A stretch of DNA of 64,000 nucleotides, taken from the NCBI RefSeq assembly GCF_014529535.1, contig NW_023503423.1:4202473-4266472 (forward strand). The letters run 5' to 3'. Of this stretch, positions 24,596 to 34,152 are shown in pieces (within the stretch, counting starts at the first letter, position 1; the number at the start of each line of letters is the position of its first letter). This stretch comes from Bradysia coprophila (Eukaryota > Arthropoda > Insecta > Diptera > Sciaridae). Made by a program: the position numbers and the translations under genes. A model generated the notes under the pieces. The model saw nothing but the letters and a program-made list of their open reading frames with translations. It was not told the origin of the DNA and searched no databases.

Positions 24596-24955
24596 CTATT
24601 CGCAGGCGCCTGCGAATAGTTAAAGTATTACTGAAAATGCTATTCGCAGGCGCCGGCGAATAGACAAAGTATTATTGAAAATGCTATTCGCAGGCGCCGG
24701 CGAATAGCTCCATTATTATAAAGACGCTATTCGCAGGCACACAAGTATCGAATGGCCGAGAATACTAGATGTGATGGCGCCGCGCCGCGCTATGAACTAC
24801 GATGTGATGGTGCCTGCGAATAGCATTTTCAATAATACTTTGACTATTCGCCGGCGCCTGCGAATAGCATTTTCAATACTAATTTGACTATTCGCCAGCG
24901 CCTACGAATAGCATTTTCTAGAATGTAAAGACTATTCGCAGGCGCCTGTAAATAG
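24596..24955. repeat. Palindrome of palindromes, GC-rich
   Basis: A 24-bp palindrome (pattern CTATTCGCAGGCGCCTGCGA plus ATAG) occurs complete at 24596-24619, 24640-24663, about 24683-24706, 24844-24867, 24888-24911 and 24932-24955. Half copies lie at about 24727 and 24809. Linkers on the left (ACAAAGTATTATTGAAAATG) are complementary to those on the right, so the whole block is itself an inverted repeat centred near 24767. The centre contains CG-rich GGCGCCGCGCCGCGC. It stands out from AT-rich surroundings. Confidence 0.95.
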
Positions 24956-25549
24956 TCACTTCGTTTTCGCAAACAGATGTAGTGGTTCGATACGTATATC
25001 AAACCCACATGAAACATTTCTATTAACTCGAATATGGAGAATGTGCTGAAAATGTGTGAAGATGCTTCATTTCAAGTGGTTTTCAAGTGGTGTTTTCTCC
25101 GGATGTAGACCACCGTTTTTAATGATCTATAGCTCGTTGAACTCGTATTGACGAGCACTTTCGTTTGAACATAATTTTTTTTTGATTTGGTTCAGTATGG
25201 AAAAGTTAAAATGTTCGCCTATATATAGGTTCCTTAGTCTCCCGTTGGTTGTTTTCTTTTCTTAGGGAGTCGACTAGCGTCACGAACCTCCGCTATCGCT
25301 TCGGTTCATGATTTTCAATGTTCAGTTCCTATTCACTAAAAAGTGACTATGCAATGCACGCAATGCATAGTATGCATGTAAAAAACGTGGAGAAATTACT
25401 TTTCTGGAAAAAGTTTGTAAGCAAAATTCGGAGATTTCAGGGTTCTTTCTTAAGAAAAAGTTCCTCCCACCTCGATAACTTTTCAGGTATGTGCTGTAGA
25501 GCGTTGTTGGACAGGAAATGTCATTGAGCTTGTTGTATGTGGACCGATG

Positions 25550-25701
25550 TGGACCTGAGTTAAAGTGATTATAGTCGTCAGCTGCCACATAGAGTACTAT
25601 TTTGTATGAAATGGTTTTCTACTGAGCTTTACAGTTGTATGTCACACTGTCAAAAGTTTCCGGGCCCTATTAAATGAACCACTCATGCTTGAAGTGCGTT
25701 G
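25550..25701. mobile_element. MITE family D, copy 3
   Basis: Contains CAGCTGCCACATAGAGTACT and ends CTCATGCTTGAAGTGCGTTG. The left end is diverged. Confidence 0.6.
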
Positions 25702-25857
25702 GTTTGCCCTATTTTATCAGTTTCTCGCAGAGATTTCTTAAACTATCTATTGGGTGACGTTCTTGTCATTGCGAACCCCATAGTCCGCCATCATATGGTA
25801 TTGCTAGGCATGTTAATTCGGATGATGAAATATCGATTATTTACTTAGAATCGAGTA

Positions 25858-25989
25858 GGGTGAGTGTATCAATGATCGGACAAGAATGAATCGTCGGACA
25901 CATATTGATCTCTCATTCGTAAGATTATGAATGAAAGAACAATAGGTGTCCGAGGATTCATTCTTGTCCGAGGATTGGTACGATTACCC
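25858..25989. mobile_element. 132-bp TIR MITE with TA flanks
   Basis: Inverted ends of about 45 bp share CGGACAAGAATGAATC and CGGACAC. The element starts GGGTGAG and ends ATTACCC, with TA on both sides, as in Tc1/mariner-type insertions. Confidence 0.7.
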
Positions 25990-26150
25990 TATCGATATTT
26001 TGAAAAAATCAATATCAATCGAATGTCTTATCGATTATCGGTATATGTCGACCGATAATTCGATTATCAGTCGATATTTATCGATTATCGATAAAAAATT
26101 CCATTGCATCGATTATTTGGATATTTTATCATCGATTGATGAAGACTACT
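25990..26150. other. Cluster of ATCGAT motifs
   Basis: About six ATCGAT hexamers, one within TATCGATA, occur in 160 bp directly right of a MITE. TATCGATA is the Drosophila DREF site. The stretch stays open in one frame (25946-26161), probably because of its composition. Confidence 0.5.
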
Positions 26151-26405
26151 TTGAGGACTGAGCAAAGGTATGCTTTTTGTAATACACAGCCAAATGAAGC
26201 AATGAGAAGTGTAGAAATTGCTATGTGAGAGATTCACATAAAAATAAAACTTTGAAAATTCCAAAGAACACTCTCATTCACCTTTGAGTTGATCACGATG
26301 GCGGAATATCTCTGTGATGTCACCCTGTACTATCAACTGAGAATGAGATATCCGACTCAATAATAGAAACAGCAGAATTGCTAGAGCACACAGTAAAAAA
26401 TAACT

Positions 26406-26411
26406 TTTATT
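26406..26411 (-). promoter_or_regulatory. Polyadenylation signal of the odorant-binding-protein gene
   Basis: AATAAA on the minus strand about 90 bp after the stop codon. Confidence 0.55.
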
Positions 26412-26500
26412 CAGAACAGAATAAAATAATTCAAAAATTCAAAAATTTCTAACGCTAATTCTAAGTCAGACGCAATAGCGTCAGTCAAATGTGGTCAATG

Positions 26501-28375
26501 TCAATTCAGAGTTGTAGCAGCTTCAGTACCATTAGCCAATGTTTCTTGTGGAAAAACTGAAATCGTATAAACAGCCGGATAAAATGGTACATCATACGAT
26601 CGTCTCCGGTTGTCACTGATTATGCATTTCATTATCATCAAAGATGTTTCACAGCTGAAAAATGAAGAAGAAAACATTTCCTGAGCAATTTATCGTTACG
26701 ACATAGTAAACATCTAAGCTATCACTTCCCAAAATCAGAGCCTAATGCTTAGTTTCCTCTTACCAAAAAAGTACTCCGTGTGAGAGACAAAATTGATTTT
26801 TTTCAATTTTTCCTTTGTTTATTTGACAGCTCGCTCTCTCACGGAGTACTTTTTGTTAAGTGGAGTGTGGAGTGGACACTTAAAGCTGGAATCACAGTTC
26901 ACCGTTTTGGGTCTCCGTTTATAGACAATGTGCAAGCTCAGAGAGAGAATTCCCTCTGTGCGCATGCGCAATATCTAAACGGAGAATCAAAACGGTGAAT
27001 TGCGTTTAGTCTTAAGTTACTTTGAATTACTGGTCCCTCGTCAAAGAGTCTTCAGTTAATGCTTAGTTTCCTCTTACCAAAAACGTACTCTGTGTGAGAG
27101 ACAAAATTGATTTTTTTCAATTTTTCCTTTGTTTATTTGACAGCTTGCTCTCTCACGGCTCTCTTACGGAGTACTTTTTGTTGAGTTGAATTGACATTTA
27201 AGAGTAATTATACCTAATATCAAAGGCTCTCCACCTCAAAGGAGCCTTTGTTAATATAGACAAAATTTCGAACAATATTACGTAAAATATGTGGTCCCAA
27301 CATGAAATACGAAATGTTTGCTAGTGTTTGAACTCTTGTGGGCAAATTGAACTATCAAACGCGTCAATACGTACATGTATTGGTGCAAAATCGTACGAAA
27401 TGTTATCGTATTCAAACTGATGTTGGTGCCACATTTTCTCGTACGGTCTTCAAAGCTTATTTTTGAAAATTGAAATTCTCAAATTTCCGAATTTTTTTTC
27501 CGAATTTTCAGACTTCAAATTACCAAAAAATAGTCCTTGCCCCACCTTCCTGTTTATATATATTTACGCCTCGTGCTTAGACCAATATTGAGAACATATT
27601 CAATTTACCTATCGCCTTCCGCATGCCTAATGTCCTTACAAACTTTAACAGCCTGATAATAGGACATCGCGAGTCCGTAGCAATAATGACGATCAAGGGA
27701 ATCCGACCCTTCGTCGAAATTCGCATTGATGTAACACTTTCGATAGGAATATTCGAGTGCTTGTCGAAAAACTGCATTCCACATCTGCATTCTTGTCTCA
27801 TCTGGCTTATCATTTATGTTGAATGTTGTGTACACGAACCGAAGCTTCTTAATCTGGTCTATATATTCTGACCATTGAAAACCCTCATCGGTCATCTGGA
27901 TGCAATAAAATGATTTTTGTTGAGAATCGATTGTACGAGAGGTGAGGTCATAAACATATCATCCTATCACTTACCACGCCCATTTTGCGCATCGTACAGT
28001 CAATCAAACATTTAGCATCTTTGCTCAATGCTCGTTCGACGCCCCACGTAGGATTTATAAACATGTCGTATGATTCGTTCGACGGCACGTGGTATGTCTC
28101 GTTGCATTTTCGCCATGCATCGACGATTGTTGCCGACGTTTCGAGATATCGTCGTTTCAGCCCGCTTTCGAATTCCTCCATAGAAACGGCTGGATCGACT
28201 CGAGCGGTATCAATGGGTTCAGCACCCTGAAAACATTTGTGCACGTCGATTAACATCGGGGACTATTATGAAAACTTAGGCTGTAATCGGCTCACAATCG
28301 GAACATGAGGAGATCTCATACATTTGCCAGAAACAGAATGGCAGCCTGGAATTCTTCGAGTGCCATTATTTTCAT
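26501..28375 (-). CDS. Odorant-binding protein (PBP/GOBP family), long form
   Basis: Four exons on the minus strand, 28375-28322, 28226-27975, 27895-27609 and 26654-26501, give 248 residues with consistent phases. The product carries the classical cysteine pattern: Cys1 in WRKCNETY, Cys2-x3-Cys3 in KCLIDCTMRKMGV, Cys4 in VKVCKDIR and Cys5-x8-Cys6 in CETSLMIMKC. Cys5-Cys6 come from the last exon, which joins exactly across a 954-bp intron. Two extra cysteines lie between Cys3 and Cys4. Family members are secreted helical carriers of hydrophobic ligands. It is longer than a classical protein of this family (about 140), with N- and C-terminal extensions. The 5' end is uncertain: the chosen ATG gives a weak signal peptide, while an upstream frame from about 28544 encodes a better one (MNFITVCVIVCAIALSF) but lacks a clean donor. 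A TATATAAA lies at 28563-28556. The last intron holds three MITEs. Confidence 0.85.
26744..26860. mobile_element. MITE with AAAAAGTACTCCGTG arms, copy 1
   Basis: Arms CTTACCAAAAAAGTACTCCG and CGGAGTACTTTTTGTTAAG form a hairpin. A second copy in direct orientation lies at 27058-27184. Both lie in the last intron of the odorant-binding-protein gene. Confidence 0.75.
26895..27006. mobile_element. MITE with TTCACCGTTTTG arms
   Basis: Arms TTCACCGTTTTGGGTCTCCG and CGGAGAATCAAAACGGTGAA are inverted repeats with a loop of about 55 bp. It sits between the two copies of the other MITE, in the same intron. Confidence 0.75.
27058..27184. mobile_element. MITE with AAAAAGTACTCCGTG arms, copy 2
   Basis: Nearly identical to 26744-26860, with a short duplication CGGCTCTCTTACGG in the right arm. 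Confidence 0.75.
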
Positions 28376-28819
28376 TTTCCTGCAAAGGTTCGTTTGTCGA
28401 ATATTAACGAGATTATTACGTAGAAAATTCTGGGTTTTAACCAACATTAGTTGCGGTAGATTTATGCTGCACCAGAGGATTCACAAAATCAAATGAAAAA
28501 CTCAGCGCAATTGCGCACACGATTACACAAACGGTAATGAAATTCATTCTTAGAATTTATATAAAATACTGGACAATACAGTAAGGACGCTTTCTAGATA
28601 CTGAGGCACGAAACGAAAATTTTTCTCAATTCGATTTTTTTCTGATTCGAGCTGCAATGTTGGCAATGTTTTACGAAGCTTGAAGAGCAATACCAGTCTT
28701 CGTTAAAAGATGGACTACATTCGGGCGTTTAATAAATTGGTTGCGATGATTCCTTGCACAGAGGAAGATATTTGGGTTTTATGATGGAGTGAAAACACCG
28801 AAAGTTCTTTGTCTTTAAC

Positions 28820-28953
28820 AAGCTCGTATAGGAGGAGGTTACACCGATTCAGTTTAAATTGCATACTAAGGAGCAGTTAGAGTTACCGATTGCCTCCTGT
28901 TTTTTTTTCGATATGGCCCAGTGAAAAAATAGCGGTAACCTCCTCATACACAA
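28820..28953. mobile_element. Small TIR MITE, about 130 bp
   Basis: Arms GTATAGGAGGAGGTTACACC and GGTAACCTCCTCATACAC are inverted repeats. Non-coding. Confidence 0.6.
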
Positions 28954-29396
28954 CCTTGGACTTTACTTTCTGTACAAAATCGTGTTTTCTTGCTTCAATC
29001 ATTTTTGCACTAGGTTTTTATGCGTTCAAGGACATTAATGCGGTAGACAGACCTTGCAAAAAATAATCGTCTTAAAAGTACATACGAGAGCCCTATAAGA
29101 AGGAGGAACATTGGTGTATGATGATTGATGATGGTGTCAAGGCTTATTTTTGTAACTTTTATATCAATTTTTCATAATTTTTTTTTTCTGAATTTTTAGA
29201 ATTAAAATTCTCAAAAGTAAGCCCTGCGTGGTGTGAAAAAAAAACCGAAAATTTTGACTAATATACGCTTCATTTTGCACAACGGTGTCAATGTCAATAT
29301 CTAAAAGAGAGAAACAGGACATAACATACTCAGTCTCAGATTCGTAATGTTTTTTTCTTAATTTCGTTAAACCTCTCTCTGCATCAAACCTGCAAT

Positions 29397-29870
29397 TCAA
29401 GTTTTTCTCAGAAACATGTCGTCCTCATGATCATCGCAAAACAAAATAAATATTTTTGCAACTTTAGAAGTCCAACGAATTATTGTAACCTGTTTGTCAA
29501 GAGATTGCATCCATTTCAATATTTTCATCCATATTTTTCCAACTACAATTTCGTTTAGTAAAATAGTGACGATTGAAGTTGTTATGCAAATTTGGTTAGG
29601 TTCTACTTTAAAATCAATTGAAATGTCTCCAACAAATTCCAGGTAGTCCAGGGCATTGTAGTCGTGCAGATGATTTTTTTTATGTGTTGAAGAAATTTTG
29701 ACTTGGGGAAAGTCTATGGAAAAATTAGGGTTATAAATGAACAGAAGAATTTTTAAGGATGAATAATATACACCGCCTGTCAGTGAAATGAAAGCAAAAC
29801 AGAAAGAATCAAAATAGGATGAAAAGAGGAGAATGTGAACATAAAATAATTTTACATTGAGGCGGGCCAA
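29397..29870 (-). CDS. Hypothetical open frame, 157 codons
   Basis: A long frame for such AT-rich sequence, but without an ATG near its 5' end, so it would have to be an internal exon or a relic. It contains hydrophobic stretches at the start (VKLFYVHILLF) and in the middle (ICITTSIVTILLNEIVV). A following frame, 29164-29400, has plausible splice sites near 29390 and 29300. No family recognised. It could equally be chance. Confidence 0.2.
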   Translation of the reverse strand: MARLNVKLFYVHILLFSSYFDSFCFAFISLTGGVYYSSLKILLFIYNPNFSIDFPQVKISSTHKKNHLHDYNALDYLEFVGDISIDFKVEPNQICITTSIVTILLNEIVVGKIWMKILKWMQSLDKQVTIIRWTSKVAKIFILFCDDHEDDMFLRKT

Positions 29871-30975
29871 AAACGTGACAATCTCTCACCAAAACGAAAT
29901 CAGTTTTCCCACTTTTTTGCCCTAGTTGTGTCAAGTTTTGTTCAGAATAGTAGTGTCATCCTCGGACGACTTCACCACCTGGGTTGAAAATACACCTTAA
30001 TGCAACTCAGCATCTTAATGTACAAAATTTACGAACTTTAGTTGTCACTGTTGTACAAAACATTGTATGAATCTCAGAGCAAAGTGCTTTGTTAGGAACA
30101 CGATATATATACACTCGATGTCATAAATAACTATTATGCAACTCGAGATCACAATGTTCGAAAACTGCAAACTTTAGATTCCACTGTTGCATAATAACTA
30201 TTTTGGTCCTAGTGACATAATATAACATTTGAGTAAAGAAAACGTGCAAGTTTTGTTGACTTTGTATGAATACATGTACTGTCTGTAGTATCCAAATCGC
30301 AGTGGTCAGCATTTCTTATGTAAATTCAATTCCTAATATTGCTATAATATCGTTCCGACGTTCGAAACAAAATAAGGGGCAAGTAGACCGTTAGAAGCAC
30401 TTTTGCTTTAAGTGCGTTGGGAGAGGCTCAACCTCACGCGATAATAATTCACTATCTATAATGGCAAAAAAAGCTGACTAATTCTTTTTCTAGTGACGAA
30501 CGATGTGCAAAGGATAACCTAGCACTGAACCAAGAACAGAATTTTCAAGAATTTCCTCGACGCAGTTGTCAAACTTTCTCATATAAACTAAGTTTGTAAG
30601 GTTGGTATAATGTTACTGAGTCGCAATTTTGTGAAGAGCCTGATTTTCCGAATCAGTGCTATGCATAGCAATCAATTAGAACTTCAACTTACACGGGCCG
30701 ATTAAAGTATCCTGGACTATGGATCTATATTAAGCTGTATATAGATCCAACTCGTCTTAATAGCAAAACATTTGTCATCTGAGACGCATTCAGGTTTATT
30801 TCATTTATTTACTGAACAGAAGACCTATAATTTCCACCGCCGCCACATAAAACGAATGACTAAATCTCAGCAGAATAGTGCGTCGATACAACGTACTTTA
30901 GCAACAGATAAGAACCGATTTTTTAACGGTCATTTTGTATGGAACGTCCGTTACGCAGTTGTTCTTGTGCCTGTT
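29871..30975. other. Intergenic, nothing recognised
   Basis: AT-rich. Ends of a family D-like MITE (AGCACTTTTGCTTTAAGTGC near 30391-30410) and a short hairpin near 30720-30750 (GATCTATAT) are the only structures seen. Confidence 0.5.
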
Positions 30976-32200
30976 TAGACCCGTACGAAGTACTGGGGTC
31001 TTATGCGTTTACGCATACGTCCGTAACACGTCGAATTGGACTCCCTGAGTAAGGGGAAACCTATTGTGGTTGCCTAGAGATGCCAAATCAGTGAAAAAAA
31101 AATGTCCGTCTGTCCGTCTGCACGATAACTTGAGTAAAACGCATCCGATTTTGAAAATTCTTTTTTTTTCCCGTTTGGTAATGTCAAAAGACAGGCTAAG
31201 TTCGAAGATGAGTGATTTTGGATCGACCCTTCCCGAGCTGTGGCCCAATAAGTGCTTTACGGTTTTTCGAAGATATCTCCGGACATTTAAACGCTATACT
31301 CGTAAATGATACGTCAAATAAAAGGTATTTACAATACCGATCGACAAAAAAAAAGTTTATGGAAATCGGATGACCGACTCGTGAGTTAGACCCCTTGGTG
31401 TGGAACAGGCACAGGGCGGCAAGCAGTTTTTGCTTGTAGGTCGGCCACATTTCAACATATTTCGTCTGTTTTAGCTTTATTAGATAGGTATTGACCGTAC
31501 CAATCAGGGAAAAAAAGTTTTTGAAATTATGTTCTCCGGAGCGTGAGCTAGGTCTCTTGGAATGAGCTCTTATCTGGCTACTCGGCCGTACAGTGAATGT
31601 GGAGTATTTTGTCAATATCTCGAGTAAATTTTGACCGAATTTCATGAATATTTTTTTTGTTTGAAAGGTATTAACGAATGTAAAGCGTCGGCACTATTTC
31701 CGGTCTCCTAACAAAATGGCTGCCGGTGGCCATATTGGATTTTAATAAAAGTGATATATCGTGGGGAAAATGGTTTCTGTTAACATGGAAATAATTTGTT
31801 ATGTGTGTGGGGTGTTTCAGGCAATGCCTGAATCAGGCATTCCATATATGGACGTCTATATATATCTATATTCACCTATATTGAGCTATATACAGGCATA
31901 TAGAGCTATATAATAGTATATTCCTCTGTGAAATGTTTATTTACAGTGAAGAATAGGTAAATATAGCGGTACATAGCTGTTTAAATAGGAATTTATGAAA
32001 GTTGACTTCGTACGGGGCTGTCTATATTGCCTCCGGCAATTTATTTGTTGATTTGTTGCAAGGCAAAGAGTGGATAATGTAAGTGATTTTAAAGGGCGAA
32101 TAGCTTTTCAGTAGAGAATGAAGTAAAAGAAATGAAGAGTTTCACAGTAAAGGCTTTTAATACGAATAGGTGTTTCGTACGGGTCGGCGTTAGCTATGTT
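30976..32200 (-). mobile_element. Family A modular element, copy 2
   Basis: Reverse orientation relative to copy 1, from TAGACCCGTACGAAGTACTG to GGCGTTAGCTATGTT. It lacks the inserted hAT-like piece and the duplicated TATATAGCTC segment of copy 1. A 149-codon frame corresponds to that in copy 1 but differs by about ten replacements, which suggests it is not under coding constraint. Confidence 0.8.
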
Positions 32201-32526
32201 CTTTTGGAATGCGTTGGGCGATATCAATATAATCGGAAGCGATGGAATTGATTTCATTTCAAAAGGTGACCTGACAGGGTGTTGCCTCAGTTTTTCTTTC
32301 TTGGTGTTAGTGATTTTCTGCTTCAACGCACAGATATAATATTTCTCATCGTTTTGTCCACATCGTTACATCACAACCGGTAATTTAATTAAAATTCGAC
32401 ACACAGATCTGCTCCGAATGTTTTTTTTTTCTTTTTCTTTAAAAGCTCTTTCATCAGAAGGTTAAATAATGAAGAAGAAAAAATGTTTAGCAAACAATAA
32501 ACCAGTTCTTCGTTGTATTCCGACTG

Positions 32527-32561
32527 TATAAATATTCATCGTATCGTCGCGTTTCGTCAGT
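32527..32561 (+). promoter_or_regulatory. TATA box plus TCAGT initiator of the LRR gene
   Basis: TATAAATA at 32527-32534 and TCAGT at 32557-32561; the initiator A lies about 32 bp after the TATA start. The ATG follows at 32576, so the leader would be only about 17 nt. Confidence 0.75.
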
Positions 32562-32575
32562 ACACCTCTATTACC

Positions 32576-34008
32576 ATGTCCAATACGAAAATTCTTGCAC
32601 TGTTCTTGATAATCGCATCGATTTCAAAGTCATTGCAATTGACGATTAACTGTGACTACAATAAATCACCCTCTGTGACCAATGGTCGATTAAAGTATAA
32701 ACTGGTCAAGGAACCGTACTCTTGTGTTCTCTCCACATTGAACATTAAAAGTAAATTACTGGTGCAAAGTGTTACTGGCAAGCATCTCGATAAGAATAAG
32801 AACGATGATGTGAAAGCATTGAAAATCATCGGCGGTGGAATAATATCATCGACTGGCAAGGAAAGTAGTGACAATGTGTTGAGTGTTTGTGAAGTTATCC
32901 CGGCCGGTATCGGCTCAGTTTTTCGTAACATAGAGGCTTTGACGGTATGGAGAAGTAACTTAAAAACGGTGTCGAGTAGGGATCTACAGCAGTTTGCTAA
33001 TCTTCGTGAAATTTGGCTATTCACGAATGAACTCGAGTATTTGGAATCGAAGCTGTTCCAGTACAATCCGAACGTCGAAGTCATTTCGTTCAATGCCAAC
33101 AGCATCAAATTTATTGGAGAAAACTTCTTCTCGTATTTGCCAAAATTGCAAAAGGCTTTCTTCCATTATAATCCATGCGTGGATGAAGAAGCTGTTGATG
33201 GAACTCAATTGGCGGCGATAAAAAACACAATCAAAGAAAAATGCGCGGTCAAAGAAACTGCTCAGCCATTACATGTGACCGTTGACTGTAAATTTGAGGT
33301 TTCATCCGTTTGGAAAACTGTAAAAGATCCCTACGGCTGTACGTTGCAGAAATCCAATTTTGATCGGAAATTGTTCATTGGCAACGTAACGGGATCACAT
33401 GCCAAGGGTCGCTCCATAAGCGACGTTAAGGCTCTTCAAATTGTCGGAGGCGTTTGCCAAATTATTCCTGGTGAATTCGGTTCCATATTCCAGAACATTG
33501 AAGCACTGTCGGTGAAGAAAGCTTCGTTAAAACTCGTCACCGGTAGAGATTTGCAACAATTCAGCAATTTAAGGGAAATTTGGTTGGAAGCGAACGATCT
33601 AAACTATTTGGAAGGTAAGTTATTCGAATTCAATCCGAACGTTGAGCTGGTTGTCTTCAAGGACAATAAAATCAAGTTTGTGGGCGACAACTTCTTCTCC
33701 TACATACCAAAGTTGCGTGAAGCCGATTTCTCTGGCAATGAATGTTTTGACGATGGAAAGACTGCCGGTTTGAAGTTGAATGCTGTTCAGGAGAGAGTGA
33801 AGGAGAAGTGTGTGGTGGAGGAGCCTACTTTTATCTACACAACGATTCGTAAGTAGAGTTTAGAATATCCAAAATCCGAATAGAATTTGCTCAGATCGGC
33901 TTTACAGGTCCTGATGGTCTTACGTATTGGGACAGCCGTAAATCCGAAAAAGATGATGGAGAGGGAGTTGGTGCAGATTTCAAGGTTCTTAATTCGTTGG
34001 TGGGATAA
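32576..34008 (+). CDS. Secreted LRR-like protein with a duplicated domain
   Basis: Two exons, 32576-33848 and 33908-34008, give 457 residues; the intron starts GTAAGT and ends ACAG. A signal peptide (TKILALFLIIASIS) is followed by two homologous halves of about 200 residues. Each begins with a Cys pair region (LTINCDY / VTVDCKF, then YSCVL / YGCTL). An LRR-like run follows (NIEALTV...LQQFANLREIWL...LEYLESKLF / NIEALSV...LQQFSNLREIWL...LNYLEGKLF), then IKFIGENFFSYLPKL / IKFVGDNFFSYIPKL and a closing KEKC. The first half has an extra SSTGKESSDN insert. The second exon adds a charged tail (WDSRKSEKDDGEG). Such secreted LRR proteins are common in flies and mosquitoes, and many have immune or digestive roles; the role here is unknown. 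The ATG is set by the upstream core promoter. AATAAA lies at 34039. Confidence 0.9.
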
Positions 34009-34038
34009 GCTTTCCATTTTTCTATTTTCTTTCGTGAA

Positions 34039-34044
34039 AATAAA
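34039..34044 (+). promoter_or_regulatory. Polyadenylation signal of the LRR gene
   Basis: AATAAA 30 bp after the stop. The convergent protease gene has its own signal at 34103-34108 (minus), so the two 3' ends are only about 60 bp apart. Confidence 0.6.
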
Positions 34045-34152
34045 TTTGAAAGAAAATTTGAACGTCTTTTTGCCTGTGATTCAAGGATGTCTGCATGGTG
34101 CCTTTATTAACAACTAGAATTTTCATTCTGACAGCAAAAGTACAAAAAAATC

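Noticed and set aside
24596-24955. CRISPR-like array
   Set aside because: Units are palindromic, linkers are themselves repeats, orientation flips at the centre and the host is an insect.
27605-27607. TAA taken as the end of the odorant-binding-protein gene
   Set aside because: It lies directly inside a GTAAAT donor; the downstream exon at 26654 restores Cys5-x8-Cys6 in phase.
30976-32200. Helitron assignment for family A on the basis of a CTAA-type end and GTAC hairpin
   Set aside because: The base following the end is not consistently T, and no TC start or helicase is seen, so I leave the class open.
33854-33856. TAG taken as the end of the LRR gene
   Set aside because: It lies just inside a GTAAGT donor; the next exon continues in frame for 33 codons.
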